Shown: in pieces, positions 33,001 through 39,919 of the stretch
Numbering within the stretch: the first letter of the stretch is position 1
How the letters are laid out: every line of letters begins with the position of its first letter
From: Caecitellus pseudoparvulus
Taxonomy: Eukaryota > Bigyra: Bicosoecida
Length of the DNA: 64,000 bases
Assembly (NCBI GenBank): GCA_965644315.1
Contig: CBFFRQ010000032.1
Span: forward strand, 186,001-250,000
Reading direction: 5' to 3'
Program-made: the position numbers and the translations under genes
The notes under the pieces: model-generated
The model's database searches: none
What the model was told of the DNA's origin: nothing
What the model saw: only the letters and a program-made list of their open reading frames with translations

Positions 33001-33310
33001 GAAGCCAGACGTCTCCGTCGAAGAAGTGGACGCCGCCATCAGCAAGCTAAGTGACACGGCAAGGACTGGAACCTACGCATCCAGCCGTGTGCAGACGCCT
33101 CGAGCTGCTGCACAGGCCCGGCGTGCGAAGCGCAAGGCACTTGTGCTCGAACAAGACGCTCAGCACAACAGGAGACAGCACGCGGCGGTGAGAGAGGCCA
33201 TTGGGGCCGGAGAGAAGCAAGGGGTGCCCGAAATCACACCAGAGGGTGCCGAAGTCCTCATGGTTCCACGCGGCGTCAACCTATCACCCAGCCGCAAACA
33301 AGAAGAGTGA
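21089..33310 (+). CDS. Giant receptor-like membrane protein: Cys-rich head, beta-helix with C-type-lectin-like domain, about 13 Cys-pair modules, about 8 TM helices; 4,073 aa
   Basis: One uninterrupted 12.2-kb exon. The start at ATG 21089 gives a signal peptide (MLSMGPLLLTVVMSALALQGAAG). Residues 25-184 are GCC2/GCC3- or TNFR-like Cys-rich (CPAGHSC, CPKGTFSAAG, CPAGT). About 200-1600 reads as right-handed beta-helix, with Pmp-like THGGGIAAE and SVAGGGVSA turns; within it, about 894-1031, sits a C-type-lectin-like segment (CPAGW...ACRRLGGASL...EALSLMC...RCIAI...LCVAP). About 1610-3320 holds repeated modules with two Cys 45-65 residues apart. About 3340-3471 is EGF/GCC-like. Then about eight hydrophobic helices (from NWLIVAAMGVALLAGLVYI to about 3948), with a long acidic/Ala-rich loop after the third, and a basic cytosolic tail. 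Likely a surface adhesion or sensing receptor (inference). Such architectures are known from marine protists, but I cannot assign a family name. Confidence 0.85.
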   Translation: MLSMGPLLLTVVMSALALQGAAGTCSCGAGQRFNHATQRCQPCAAGSARSSSSSMCEECELCPPGQRSIYPGASSCSPCQASFACPEAGTVVGVPVPLGMALKPDGKGVEPCPAGHSCTPQSGMRAAKCPKGTFSAAGAPVCSDCPAGTLAVLPGSSACEVCSGSFDWCPPGSSSSEFCMGTAQWIDSECVVQRRSDGCIYSSGVGVVQSAGFIADSAFTECTRNWGNDAWFLIIPEVSNADCGTSPVCNNISSALLHASTRSEKATQIVLAAGSAHHVALPNDILIPGQLAIHSGLLSIATDASATGASLFMPRMGYNNEPAYLTLQLPPAPDSGVRRVTLFLGKTATTLHTSALTFLQSKDAVGIFEVNADTTGAFSVPSVMTAASVDDSVKYSAKIHHQGQQIRLLAGRSFSSSSAVKDWARFASDPHVSLVVEIGESLPSTVAWDVTATVPFPLMIGSETASPSTLTLQQKHSILVESLTLSRVHVRAVALEPCARVVPQFVVSSEVNVPAGSDIAHFSVLQQTCSTTPIILFAKLPWGSVIDFRDSVLGSFGLAVVISSPAHVSILHSNVTLPPAASTPAMALDGLISLTIEDSLIASSGSVSSSIVQVSGTASVSTTRVTFDSSDALPSGIPLLSIDLDPMPAGAGAAHAHSTLGDTHVLGSARPCVSFQGPAGEHQLQSAQPNLISRPATTSVSVQYLSIAELAPDTRNRSAAVFVVAPNIDVSVDSITLLDKDLPSDFMVVEGGWAGGQQLPQGLQHHAGVVSISRMPLHGKEGPNCNVVAYSCASEHGCHGTVNVTFVEAVESTLRSLSLARVRNSRAGRGTFILPVISAKNIVVQGSYLTSQAPLLKGQPTAEVSVSDALVERSTIGTQGPSWGVWASFGGDMGACPAGWVDFGPGTSACGRPAAGPHKGLQAATDACRRLGGASLPFAVAEHKEALSLMCTSGRCLLNELDSFLSAGQLTSDRSTSSSQALYDSWKGSISFSAHTSSVGAPKRCIAIDSDDPLRLIIVSCASQFDTALCVAPAFRAGNSVVPVQSALAAPLGQTLRTNTFRNVNLHDTVITSTRPSSTWSSDQACSFAFLRGGMSTASTLDLNFDDVRLLGCSHSVASLESPGNVSIQGTFEGVHLELPGSVFEAVTHDHPPASLVGGTLGSSSHVRISGLKVRNVSASLPSALVALRVLAPPDQSPQHTEFGLQVQDIDMHGQPQSSALADLRGNSGLPGLYFQGFNFSAHALPDLSIPLIRVQHATSVHIENVSVRDVHVTGHGDTGLVHISDCLAHPSKLPSLHAPVPLQAALESMTFQNVSLAAPRGGALFAQACSSAVRGAVFRAARAFPVQDHDTVTGGVLVSGPQSYAHITSAVFVDCNATHGGGIAAEFLQHLEVSQCHFFNTSASVAGGGVSARRIGTVFVHNSSFEETTAGGESSFGSGGAVSCAGNKRTLLQTLTPITAPAQALSPETVTGTTVTVLDGAMLLANLSVIRSRAGQGASLFLDRADAPGRSAVRDLRVLSSDGNAGIFDTSNNVTFANCQVQDVDGGSPQDAVVESPATQLQWRTGTGQAAIEVLDLVPGAPHPADETPELAVLSASGVVQADDFSTTCEFQAEDEDGIALILGYSQPRIAEAGMVSLAPLQLDSLYNSTVWVYGECSLFRADDEFALLRKLPVPKLPVRSVSVNLTWAHDWTAVDATPYTAQSPSMLPEKPVLTAALVRWNGSRVGVTEAVAEGLADAEEAVRDRPLPFELQCWVDVAAASVGGSSINPATVTLAGNISLETVGNAAAFEFGVSAAEGTTLEVQGHCKGPSGEQVSTTSRFSVEIFPVLLQWELLAGDAPSASTTADPPLADPSVLKTSAMASSDSVVFALRPFPAIFHELNDRECRLSIADAEGSSSSAGVTALLRGQTTTVSRQFASGKSLAIFNNVGVQIVDADPFTQDYVVHIGAECRGSSAAYIPLLDLLEVKVRFPQPRLKPSTTMNLPVSLLPTPPGQEDVGPQPGLFVRIEAEVELTHAEILAVVASAQAGNSFEAVNSLGFDCYLLLTDSDGDESEQVAVSGADQVRLSIPLGTRTTGGPALLPLMFNLSVVGSPGEGAQVRPACEWVDTTLSVARAEASATVHVSEFVVELEHATPGTVSALRSESVGLQTPDEFLLSHAPRLVVSVLDAVSGQRKPMSMVLAGRSDLMGLMQCSMFSASTEVSLLGDTTTLVVGGNATFDRVGLGGQFGASAVANFSCSWGGDATASENGVQVLVLGFEIGGPSIGRRALQLKMMPHALRSSGAFFNPLTPPPMQCLTWSTPTGPQPLALELPCSIRIVTSWPDSTAFLMGKTSVSINASTGCLAFDELGVSAPPGAVLQLAATCDYLGLSNLDVDMGNVSIDSLKLRWTLDGELAENASLGALPVALHGHSPDEGANIPLSREVGIEALVSGPSAAYPAPREVTCSVAVNAAFHSSGALPVLLTTHGNATMHKDQWSFLLAGPLAAEAQVTLLLSFADSTDVAIPPGSRRATFSGTGLTGESSSIGALDATCSLDGSPYEVEELIFIESLDLGLSLGWGGHTTPQFFLPSTAAGTGSALIPLSPDVNVTLHAESAFAEVPSSDTLSSIELGETVSCSLDLDPKPAFNGSAFSGELLGTELVNAASVPMSGSPPAAVFSDVGISGPLGAAGLLTATCSWVSGELLHAAARTIVAVPPHRVVWAQPPSPFFLFNTELDEFSVAFEDVATGGSVPVPAFFDPAALSCSVAAVDASGSAMSMQGLTTASVLQGTHTVHFSSALSRIAFSSPESAIPLLSNVTITVQCSFNGQRLEPVSATTAVQALELAWSTAPPAESPPVSRSAGGQLKGTLDAFSVVLLNHTTHVLVQENGALCTASYVLQGTVDTKAMASATMTGGQAKFEGLYIDEPFGSNVTLRVQCEREQGGPTYSVEAAIQVAPLHILPLPPAPALQVFNHSTLQINALVVLGGGSPPWLGAAAPTRLMQPANQSDSEQARAVAAASGFFDWEGVSQPRPLDILRVSCTISIAAAPNASSLLSLAGSLSVTPSSKGEAGLTPSIVGLAGDAGELLLTCSVGSHSTSLRLFGVGLPRPALHWLVPPPSMWFPSNAQAEAPMSPVPTLEVRAESGVAMPVRDSAGGYFCDILMSTHDDRAISLLQPPDGGFQNSELGATQIALSPLMPMTGSGTLVSFTVACQRTAGDEPLTLSWETDFPLLGIEVSMPALFRILPDDEASLIFPEVQVTAVETRPGADFRPATFLSTDAVFCSVSVLAAAEGTFFTSTGPSRLPASSGRVSWIGTAGINIRGARESTGELRLACFLGSSQIGKTVVSGIKIRGCNEGEEPQVEQGRPDKCQPCDVGEYSLGGDMPCTTCPKRGVECTNGLITPSKDYFLQVKEGATQYINATSGTVLLDASSELHPCFFPNAGACLVDQDLLAYSCAPGYVGPRCGICDVNSGYARDGAVCSRCSDPAVNWLIVAAMGVALLAGLVYISQRKVTSLRDRKFDSIAGKIFMSYAQALGALGLYAAKGTATFRRIMGATEAVAAGGILGAQPITCVTNGAFNYYFMTYATFLLPAIVAVLVVLVSVGIIILKHCGSSKARAAALAAASSDHSPGDVEQQAAREAEELEEAAEQEEVSMTPREEVGSTGAANSNVSLNDAQDSDDDFTALGPGTREGESASDARKRRAVAAEAAAAADARRQLLLPLGTKLYLFIKEKQYIAVVLGILFLTYTTSTSRAFQVLDCDDETVGGVRYLAVDMATPCEGADYVLATVLSVTVLCVLGLGFPLAFARYLVSKRHKLKQRAFFMRFGFMYEGLSIDRGTFWYESVTLIRKAGIVMLASLITDPFNQIMAALFLVNFFLVLHLRFRPYAASKHNKLEMMTLICLSITQSVSMLYFRAERALAESTQEEALALEVVTTIALTLPNLACGLVCIAAVLRLGPFKHSLPDHHGDAWHAEMKLWEVTRKPDVSVEEVDAAISKLSDTARTGTYASSRVQTPRAAAQARRAKRKALVLEQDAQHNRRQHAAVREAIGAGEKQGVPEITPEGAEVLMVPRGVNLSPSRKQEE
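25918..31047 (+). repeat. About 13 tandem degenerate Cys-pair modules in the giant receptor
   Basis: Coding repeats of roughly 380-420 bp each. Each module has a CSxxV/L-type first Cys strand, a Gly/Thr-rich middle, a GxAxFxxLxI-like strand and a closing L-x-x-x-C 45-65 residues after the first Cys. Linkers often carry an L-x-W pair followed by Pro (LTWAHDW, LQWEL, LRWTL, VVWAQPP, LAWSTAPP, LHWLVPP). First Cys positions are near 25918, 26350, 26749, 27219, 27676, 28037, 28433, 28945, 29330, 29713, 30160, 30519 and 30890. Divergence is high, so nucleotide-level repetition is not visible. Confidence 0.7.
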
Positions 33311-33339
33311 AGAACTTGCAGAGCAGCACGGGTTCCGCG

Positions 33340-35634
33340 TCAAGGGCTGCCATCACCCTGCAATCCAGAGAGTGCTGCCAGCGAGCCAATGACTGCAAGC
33401 CCACTTCCATACTCCTCGCCGGGTGAGCTTTCGTAAGCTGTGTCAGTGTGAGCTGCGGCTGCTCCTGCCCCGGTCTCGGCGATAACAGAGGACGTGTGCA
33501 CTGCGGTCTGCGGCCTTGCTGCATCAAATGACAGCCCTGCTTGAGCCATGAGCATCTGCGCAGCCCCAGAGTCGCGGGTAGCTGCCTTGGCTCGCCCTGC
33601 TGTTCTGCCGCGGGTGACAACGGTACATGCTGGGATGGGTGGAGGGTGTGCGGCCTGCGAGGGTAGAGCATCTGCCTTGGTGGCCTGTGGTGGGGACTCA
33701 AAGCATGCAGCGGCAGCTGCCATGGACGTGTCAGATTCTTCAGACCACGACTGTGAAGGGGGGGGGAGTCTCCCAAACTGTGACAGCCACAGCCACTCCA
33801 CACGGGAAAGGACCACTGCGCAGCGAAGGCTGTGCTGTTGGGGCGAGTCGGTAGCGTGCAACTTCCAGCAAGCTTTCAATGCACTCCGAAGAATTGACGA
33901 CAAAGGCCAGTGTTGCTGCAGCGCGACTGCCCCTTCAAACCGTCTCTGGGCGGACTCTGCCCGTTTCGCAAGGGAGCCTCGGCACGCTTGCACAGCCTGT
34001 TGAACAGTTTCGGGAACTTGCAAATCCGGAATGTTGTCCAAGAGCAAGACATCGACGCCAGGGCAGGAAGAGGCAACCCCTGGCTGACTCTCATGGGGGA
34101 GGGTGGCAGAGGTTGGCAATGCCAGGCACACTCCAGCCAGTGCCTCGGGCTCCATGACAGGGAGCTCGGCATCTGCATCTGCGCCGGCTTCGGGAGTCCT
34201 GCCCGTACCGGGCCCTTGCTGTGTCACAATCCAACCCAATGTCCAGGCAGGGAGTTGTGCGCCCGCCAGCGCGGTGGACACCGCGAGGAGCGCCTTGACA
34301 AACTGCACCTTGCTGGACAGCAACGCGCGGGAGCTCCTGGCCACCTCCTGTTCCATGGCATCTCTGTCCTGAGGTGCACTTGCAAGAGCTTGTTGGTGCG
34401 TGGAACTCTGCGATGTGCCTCCTGTCATGGCCGAAGACGTCGCTTCTTGGATGCGCTTGAGCTGGTCGAGTGCGCCTTGCAAGCGATCTGCAACAGCCTC
34501 GTGCGCCACCACGGCCTCAGCCGAGAGTAATACATGTCTCCACAATGCAGCTAGTCCAGCAGCAGCGGTCGAGGCCCGGAGCTGGAGGGCAAACGCCTCC
34601 CGGTCCGCCAGGTCTGTCACCTCTGCCACCGCACTGCCTTTCCATGCCAGGGTCAAGTTGGCCCGCTCAAACACCCACCTAGCAGCGTCAACACATGCCC
34701 ATGGCTCGCTGTGGGGCCCGACAAGTGCAAGCCAGGCTGGCACACCGCTCGCAACGGCGGCAGATGGGGGAGTATCTTCATCTGAAGAGTCGCCGTGGGA
34801 GTCACAATCCGACACGGCCTCTGCGTCGGCAGCAGCTGCTGCTGCCGCAGACGGCACAGGGGGGGCGGTATCCCATGTAGTGCCGCCTTCAAGGAGTGGC
34901 AGGGTGGGCAGGGTGGCCTTGGAGTGATAGGCCCACTCCGCTGAGCTCCCGTACAGGAGTGTGTCCCACCGGTCCCCTTTCCCTAGCGCGGCCTTCAAAG
35001 CCACAACGTCAGCTGCCGCGCGCCCAGTGTGGGAGTGCATAGCGTAGCCATGGGAAAGGAGCTGGTCGGCGCGCTCCCCTCCATCTGCGCCTAGGATCAG
35101 GCCCTGGACCCTGGACACCACTTCCTCCACCTCGGCGAGCGTCTCAGCTGGCACGCCCTCCAAGAACTTCGACGTGTGCAGCAGCAGCACTGGCTGACAG
35201 GAGTGAGGTGGTAGCTCAGCGACAAGTCGCTCCGGTTCTTGTGGCTGGGGCGCACTGGCCGCTGCTCGAGCAGCAGCAGCAGCCACGACGGCGTCCATTT
35301 CACCTTCGTCAGCGCTTTCCCAGCTGTCCAGCACGGGCTGCGAGGCAGCTGCCGCAGGCCCAGAGGAGGGAGTAGGGGAGTCCGGGGCTCGAGAAGCATG
35401 TTCCACTGGCTGCGGTGGGTTGCTGCCTGGTGCTGGGGCATCACCCCAAGCGTCCTGCACTGGCACAGCAGGTTGTGCGGAGGCATGCAGCTGAGCTTTG
35501 GCATGTTCTGCTGCTGCCGACAGTGTCCCTTTCGGAAGCTGAAACGTCGTGCCTTGGCCCACGACTTTAACAGACACGGGCTTCTTGACAATGGGGATGC
35601 TCACCCACCCCTTGCGGCCCGATGGCGTGGCCAT
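33340..35634 (-). CDS. Unrecognised protein, 764 aa
   Basis: A single exon from ATG 35634 (MATPSGRKGWVSIPIVKKP) to 33340. Residues 45-140 are Pro/Ala-rich and disordered with a DSWESADEGEMD acidic patch. A folded block follows at about 155-240 (LVAELPPHSCQPVLLLHTSKFLEGV, then an ADQLLSHGYAMHSHTGRAA stretch), then Asp/Ser-rich linker and a long helical C-terminal half (about 300-640). No signal peptide, membrane segment or recognised motif. It ends tail-to-tail with the giant receptor, 29 bp away, and its start lies 117 bp from the esterase stop. Confidence 0.7.
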   Translation of the reverse strand: MATPSGRKGWVSIPIVKKPVSVKVVGQGTTFQLPKGTLSAAAEHAKAQLHASAQPAVPVQDAWGDAPAPGSNPPQPVEHASRAPDSPTPSSGPAAAASQPVLDSWESADEGEMDAVVAAAAARAAASAPQPQEPERLVAELPPHSCQPVLLLHTSKFLEGVPAETLAEVEEVVSRVQGLILGADGGERADQLLSHGYAMHSHTGRAAADVVALKAALGKGDRWDTLLYGSSAEWAYHSKATLPTLPLLEGGTTWDTAPPVPSAAAAAAADAEAVSDCDSHGDSSDEDTPPSAAVASGVPAWLALVGPHSEPWACVDAARWVFERANLTLAWKGSAVAEVTDLADREAFALQLRASTAAAGLAALWRHVLLSAEAVVAHEAVADRLQGALDQLKRIQEATSSAMTGGTSQSSTHQQALASAPQDRDAMEQEVARSSRALLSSKVQFVKALLAVSTALAGAQLPAWTLGWIVTQQGPGTGRTPEAGADADAELPVMEPEALAGVCLALPTSATLPHESQPGVASSCPGVDVLLLDNIPDLQVPETVQQAVQACRGSLAKRAESAQRRFEGAVALQQHWPLSSILRSALKACWKLHATDSPQQHSLRCAVVLSRVEWLWLSQFGRLPPPSQSWSEESDTSMAAAAACFESPPQATKADALPSQAAHPPPIPACTVVTRGRTAGRAKAATRDSGAAQMLMAQAGLSFDAARPQTAVHTSSVIAETGAGAAAAHTDTAYESSPGEEYGSGLAVIGSLAALSGLQGDGSP

Positions 35635-35751
35635 GGCGGCAGCGTCTGGATGACTGCCACGTTTCGGCGGCGTTTCACCTGTGCACTGGAGCAGAAGAGC
35701 GCACCAGCGGGGCTCGGTCGGGTTTCAGAAAAAAGGTGCATTGACAGGGCA

Positions 35752-37630
35752 TCAGTAGAAGTTGTAGCCGATGCTGTCAAAAAAGTCACACTCCTCCTTG
35801 AATGTGAAGGTTTGTTCAGAGTTGGCAGGTGTGTCCAGGCGCAGGTAGCTCTGCGTGGTCATGTTGAAGGGGTGCCACGGGATGCCGGCATCGACGCCAG
35901 AGACAGGAGGCAGGGGCACACCACCAGAGGCCATGCTGGTCCAGTAGCTCTGCATGCTCATGCTGAGGTTCTGCTCGCCGGGGGTGTAGGCCAGGTTCAG
36001 GGCTGACGCGTTGGGGTGGAAGATGAAGGGCAAGTCGCCGCCGTGGCAGACGTACGGGTCACACTCCTGGAACTCGGGTCCCCACACCTCCTTGCCGAAG
36101 GACATGACGTGGTCGAAGTGGCCCACGTAGGCAGGGGCGGTCATGCCAGCCATGGCGTAGCGTGTGGGGCACACGAACAGCGCCAGAGTGCCGATGTGAG
36201 ACACCCACGGGCGAGCATCTGTCTTCATGTTGTCGGGGAGGGGGAACTGCTTCTTCACCTTGCCGCCGTTGCCGAGGAACACCACGTCCACGACCACTTC
36301 ATACTCCAGGGAGGACATGGGCTTCCCGAACGCCTCGTAGATGAAGAGCAGTGCTTCGTTGGCGACAGTGGTGGCGATGGCAGGCTTGGTCATGTCAGCC
36401 AGCTGGCCGTTGTGGAAGCCGTCGATGGGGCGGTGGGGGATGAGGGGCGTCTGCACAGTGGGCGTCCAGGGCATGAACAGCTCCAGCAGGCGGGGCCACT
36501 CATCCAGCACATCGTGCAGGGCATCCACCTGGGCCGTGACTATATCCTCCGCAGACTTGCCCATGAGACAGGCCAGCTCGGTGGCGCTGTCTCCGCCCGT
36601 GCAGTTGGCGTACTTGGTGAAGGCGGCGGCGATGGGGCCCCACGTGCCAGGCGTGCGCAGGGGCAGGGCGAGCGGCTCGGACAGCATGTACGACTTGCTG
36701 AAGAGGCCCTTGGAGGACGGCGCGACGTTGTGCAGGGCCACGGAGGCGGCGCCTGCTGACTGGCCGAAGATGTTCACGTTCTCGGGATCGCCGCCGAAGG
36801 CAGCGATGTTCTCCTTGATCCACTGCAGGGCCAGCTGCTGGTCCTGGAAGCCGAAGTTGCCCGCCAGCTGCCCCTCGCCGGTGCCAGTGTACAGGGACCC
36901 TAGCACGCCCAGGCGGTAGTTGAGGGTGACGCACACGACGTTGTGTTGAGAAGCCATGAAGGAGCAGTCGTACAGCAGGCCGCCGGAGTAGCCTGCGGGG
37001 GAGGGGGGGAAGGGTTGGTTGTCGCATGCCGACCCCTCGGCTGCCTCGCAGCGCCACTCACCCTGCTTGAAGTTGCCGCCATGGATGAACGCGACGACAG
37101 GCAGCTTGTGGGGCACGGTCTTGGGGGAAAAGATATTCAGGAAGAGGCAGTCCTCTGCGCAAACGGACGCGGAACCCCGTGCAACGCCACGGAATCCAGC
37201 GAGCGTGGTCGCCGCCCTGCCAGCCCTAGAGCTCGGCGAGGGGTCGGCATGAGACGCACCAGAGGTCACGGCAGGGCATGTGTGAGGGGGGAGGCCGCAG
37301 TCTTGAGGGCAACCAGGGGGGTCTGTGTAATGCTCGAAGCGGAAAGCGCCATGCACTCTGCGTTGCAGAAGCTGTGCGCGCTGGGCAGCCAAGTGCACTG
37401 CACTTCGTACCGGCCGTGGTTTGCTTGATGCCTGACCAGGCTGCCGCTGGCTGTGGGGCTTTCCAACGCAGTGGGCCGACTGGAGGTGCACCATATGGGA
37501 TGCTGCTCCAGACATTGGCCAGCTCAGTCTCGTACCCTTCCACCTTCCCCGTGGAGATGGTGGTGACAGGGCCAGCCCAGGCAGCTGCCACAGCAGCTGC
37601 TGCAACGAGCACGCTAAGCAGGCTGCGCAT
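35752..37630 (-). CDS. Secreted type-B carboxylesterase A, 538 aa
   Basis: Four exons: 37630-37411, 37322-37260, 37154-37062 and 36992-35752 (introns 88, 105 and 69 bp). Signal peptide MRSLLSVLVAAAAVAAAWAG, then the family's [25 protein letters not shown] start. The oxyanion motif is IHGGNF, the nucleophile elbow FGQSAG has Ser204, the acid is Glu338 in ANEALLF, and the base is His442 in CHGGDLPFIF. The EDCLFLNIF signature is present. The 63-bp exon 2 encodes the Cys-rich omega loop (PPGCPQDC). The full triad predicts an active hydrolase of carboxylic esters, probably secreted or in the endomembrane lumen; the substrate is unknown. It is head-to-head with its paralogue, 256 bp apart. Confidence 0.93.
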
Positions 37631-37886
37631 GTCCGGCACGGTGCTTGCCAAACTTGAGCACTGGTACAGTCTGTAGGGCAGACTGTCGTCACACCGAGAG
37701 GGAACTCGGCTGCTCGTGGAGGATGGTGATTTGTCGGCAGAGCACTGGAGCTGCGGAACTTGCGGCAGCCCAAAAACCGCACTGCAGGCCAGTCTGCTCA
37801 AAACCCGAACCCCGGAATACATTTACAGCATCAAAGTGCTCTCCAAGTCGACGTTGGTTTCGTTTCACACTCGTTGCGCTGTCGCC
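37631..37886. promoter_or_regulatory. Shared promoter between the two esterase genes, 256 bp
   Basis: The two ATGs face away from each other across 256 bp, so both core promoters must lie here. The stretch is partly AT-richer near 37815-37865. No clear TATA box or repeated element is seen on both arms. Confidence 0.45.
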
Positions 37887-39736
37887 ATGATGCGTCTTGC
37901 GACAGTGCTGGCTGCCGCAGCTGCTGTGGCTGAGGTTGCGGCACTTTCTGCCAATGGACTCACGGTGCAGACCACGGGCGGCACTGTGCAAGGCTACGAG
38001 ACAGACCTTGCGTATGCCTTCACAAGCATCCCCTATGCAAAGCCTCCAGTGGGGCCCCTTCGTTGGAAGAACCCTGAGCCAGCTGTGCCTTGGTCAGGCG
38101 TGTTGCAAGCCACGAGCGGTGAGCCCTGGCGCGGGCAGGGCGATGCTGCATTCCCTTTGCAACGCCGCCCGCGTCTTCCGTTCCGCAGACCCCCCTGGCT
38201 GCCCCCAAAAGTGCGATCTGCCTCCCCACACGTGCCCGACAGTGCAAAGCGGTGCGTGCAGCAGGCTACCCGAGGTGCTATGCTCGCCGCACCTTGCATG
38301 CACAAGCCCATCCTTGCTTTCAGAGGACTGCCTGTTTCTGAGCGTGTTTAGGCCCAAGAACGTCACCAGCAAGCTGCCTGTGGCCGTCTTCATGCCAGGT
38401 GCGCACTCTAGGCGTGCAGCCGCTCCGACAACGCACACGCTTGTCACCCTGTACCTTCCTTGCCACAGGCGGGGACTACAAGGTTGGCTACTCAGGCGGC
38501 GTCCTGTACGACTGCTCAGTGCTCGTGTCTGAGCAGAACTTTGTGTGCGTCACTATCAACTACCGTCTGGGCGCCCTGGGCTTCCTGTACACTGGCACAG
38601 ACGGTGACAGCATCACGGGCAACTTCGGCATGCTGGACCAACAGCTGGCCCTGCAGTGGGTGGCAAGCAACGCCGCTGCCTTCGGCGGCGACCCCGCCAA
38701 CGTGAACATCTTCGGGCAATCAGCAGGGGCGGTATCTGTGGCCCTGCACAACGTCGCGCCGTCCTCCAAGGGCCTTTTCAACCGCACCCTCATGATGTCC
38801 ATGCCCTTCTCCTTGCCCCTGCGCACGCCAGACACGTGGAAGCCCCTCGCTGACTCCTACATCAAACATGCTGGCTGCAGCACCGGCTTGATCAAGAACA
38901 TCGCCAAGGAAATTGAGTGCATTCGTGCCCTGCCAGCCGACAAGCTGGTGGAAGCGCAGGTGGCGGCGGAGCACGACATTCTCGACGAGTACAAGCGCGC
39001 TGTGGAGTTGTTCCTGCCCTGGACGCCCACGCTGGGCAGCGACCTGGTGCCTGTGTCCCCTATCGACGCCTTCCACAGCGGCCAGCTGCCAGACCCATCC
39101 AAGCCCGTCATCGCGACCACTGTGGAGAACGAGGCTGTTCTGTTTGTGTGGCAGGCCTTCACGAAGCCCATGTCTTCCCTCGAGTACGACTTGCTCGTGG
39201 ATGTCATCTTCGCAGGCAGCGGCGGCAAGGTGAAGAAGCAGTTCCCCCTCCCCGACAACATGAAGGCAGATGCTCGCCCGTGGCTGGCACACATCGCGAC
39301 GTTTGGCCTGCTGGTGTGCCCCACACGCTACGCCATGGCTGGCATGACCGCCCCTGCCTATGTGGGCCACTTCGACCACGTCATGTCCTTCGGCAAGGCC
39401 ATTTGGGGCCCCGACTACACCGAGTGTGACGACGTCGTGTGCCACGGCTCCGACCTCGTGCCGTTGTTCCGCCCAGACCCGGCCGATATCGGCGGCCAGT
39501 ACACCCCTGCAGAGGTGGCGCTGAGCCAGAGCATGCAGACCTATGCAGGCAGCTTCTTCCACGATGGGGTGCCAGCGCCACCCGCCACCGGCGTGGACGC
39601 AGGGCTGACCTGGCCTCGCTTCAACATGACGCAGCAGATGTACATGCAGTACCAGACCCCTGCCAATGTGCAGACAAGCCACACGTACGAGACGGAGTGC
39701 GGGTTCTTCGACTCCATCGGATACCACTTCTACTAA
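37887..39736 (+). CDS. Secreted type-B carboxylesterase B, 545 aa
   Basis: Four exons: 37887-38118, 38189-38251, 38324-38398 and 38469-39736 (introns 70, 72 and 70 bp; GTGAGC, GTGCGT and GTGCGC donors). Signal peptide [19 protein letters not shown]. The triad is Ser208 (FGQSAG), Glu345 (ENEAVLF) and His449 (CHGSDL). The usual HGG oxyanion motif reads MPGGDY, that is His to Pro. Exons 1 and 2 match the paralogue in position and phase, including the 63-bp exon 2; the third intron lies seven codons earlier than in the paralogue. High similarity over the last exon marks a fairly recent duplication by inversion. Ester substrate unknown; activity is likely but the altered oxyanion motif leaves doubt. 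Confidence 0.9.
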
Positions 39737-39919
39737 ACACGCAGCCACTCGCTGCCCGACTCCTATGGGCGGCCGGCCACACATCGGCCGCCCTGTCAAA
39801 ATGCAGCGAGTTCACTGTGCGACTGCACCTGCTTTCGCCACACGGCCCTCGTGTGTTCAGCGAGATTTCCCCCCGCTGTGCTCGGACTCCCGCGTGCTGT
39901 GCCGCGCATCGTGCACGGT

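Noticed and set aside
38720-39799. 359-aa antisense ORF over esterase B, and a 247-aa one over esterase A (36016-36759)
   Set aside because: Both mirror the strongly supported esterase exons; opposite-strand openness follows from biased third codon positions.
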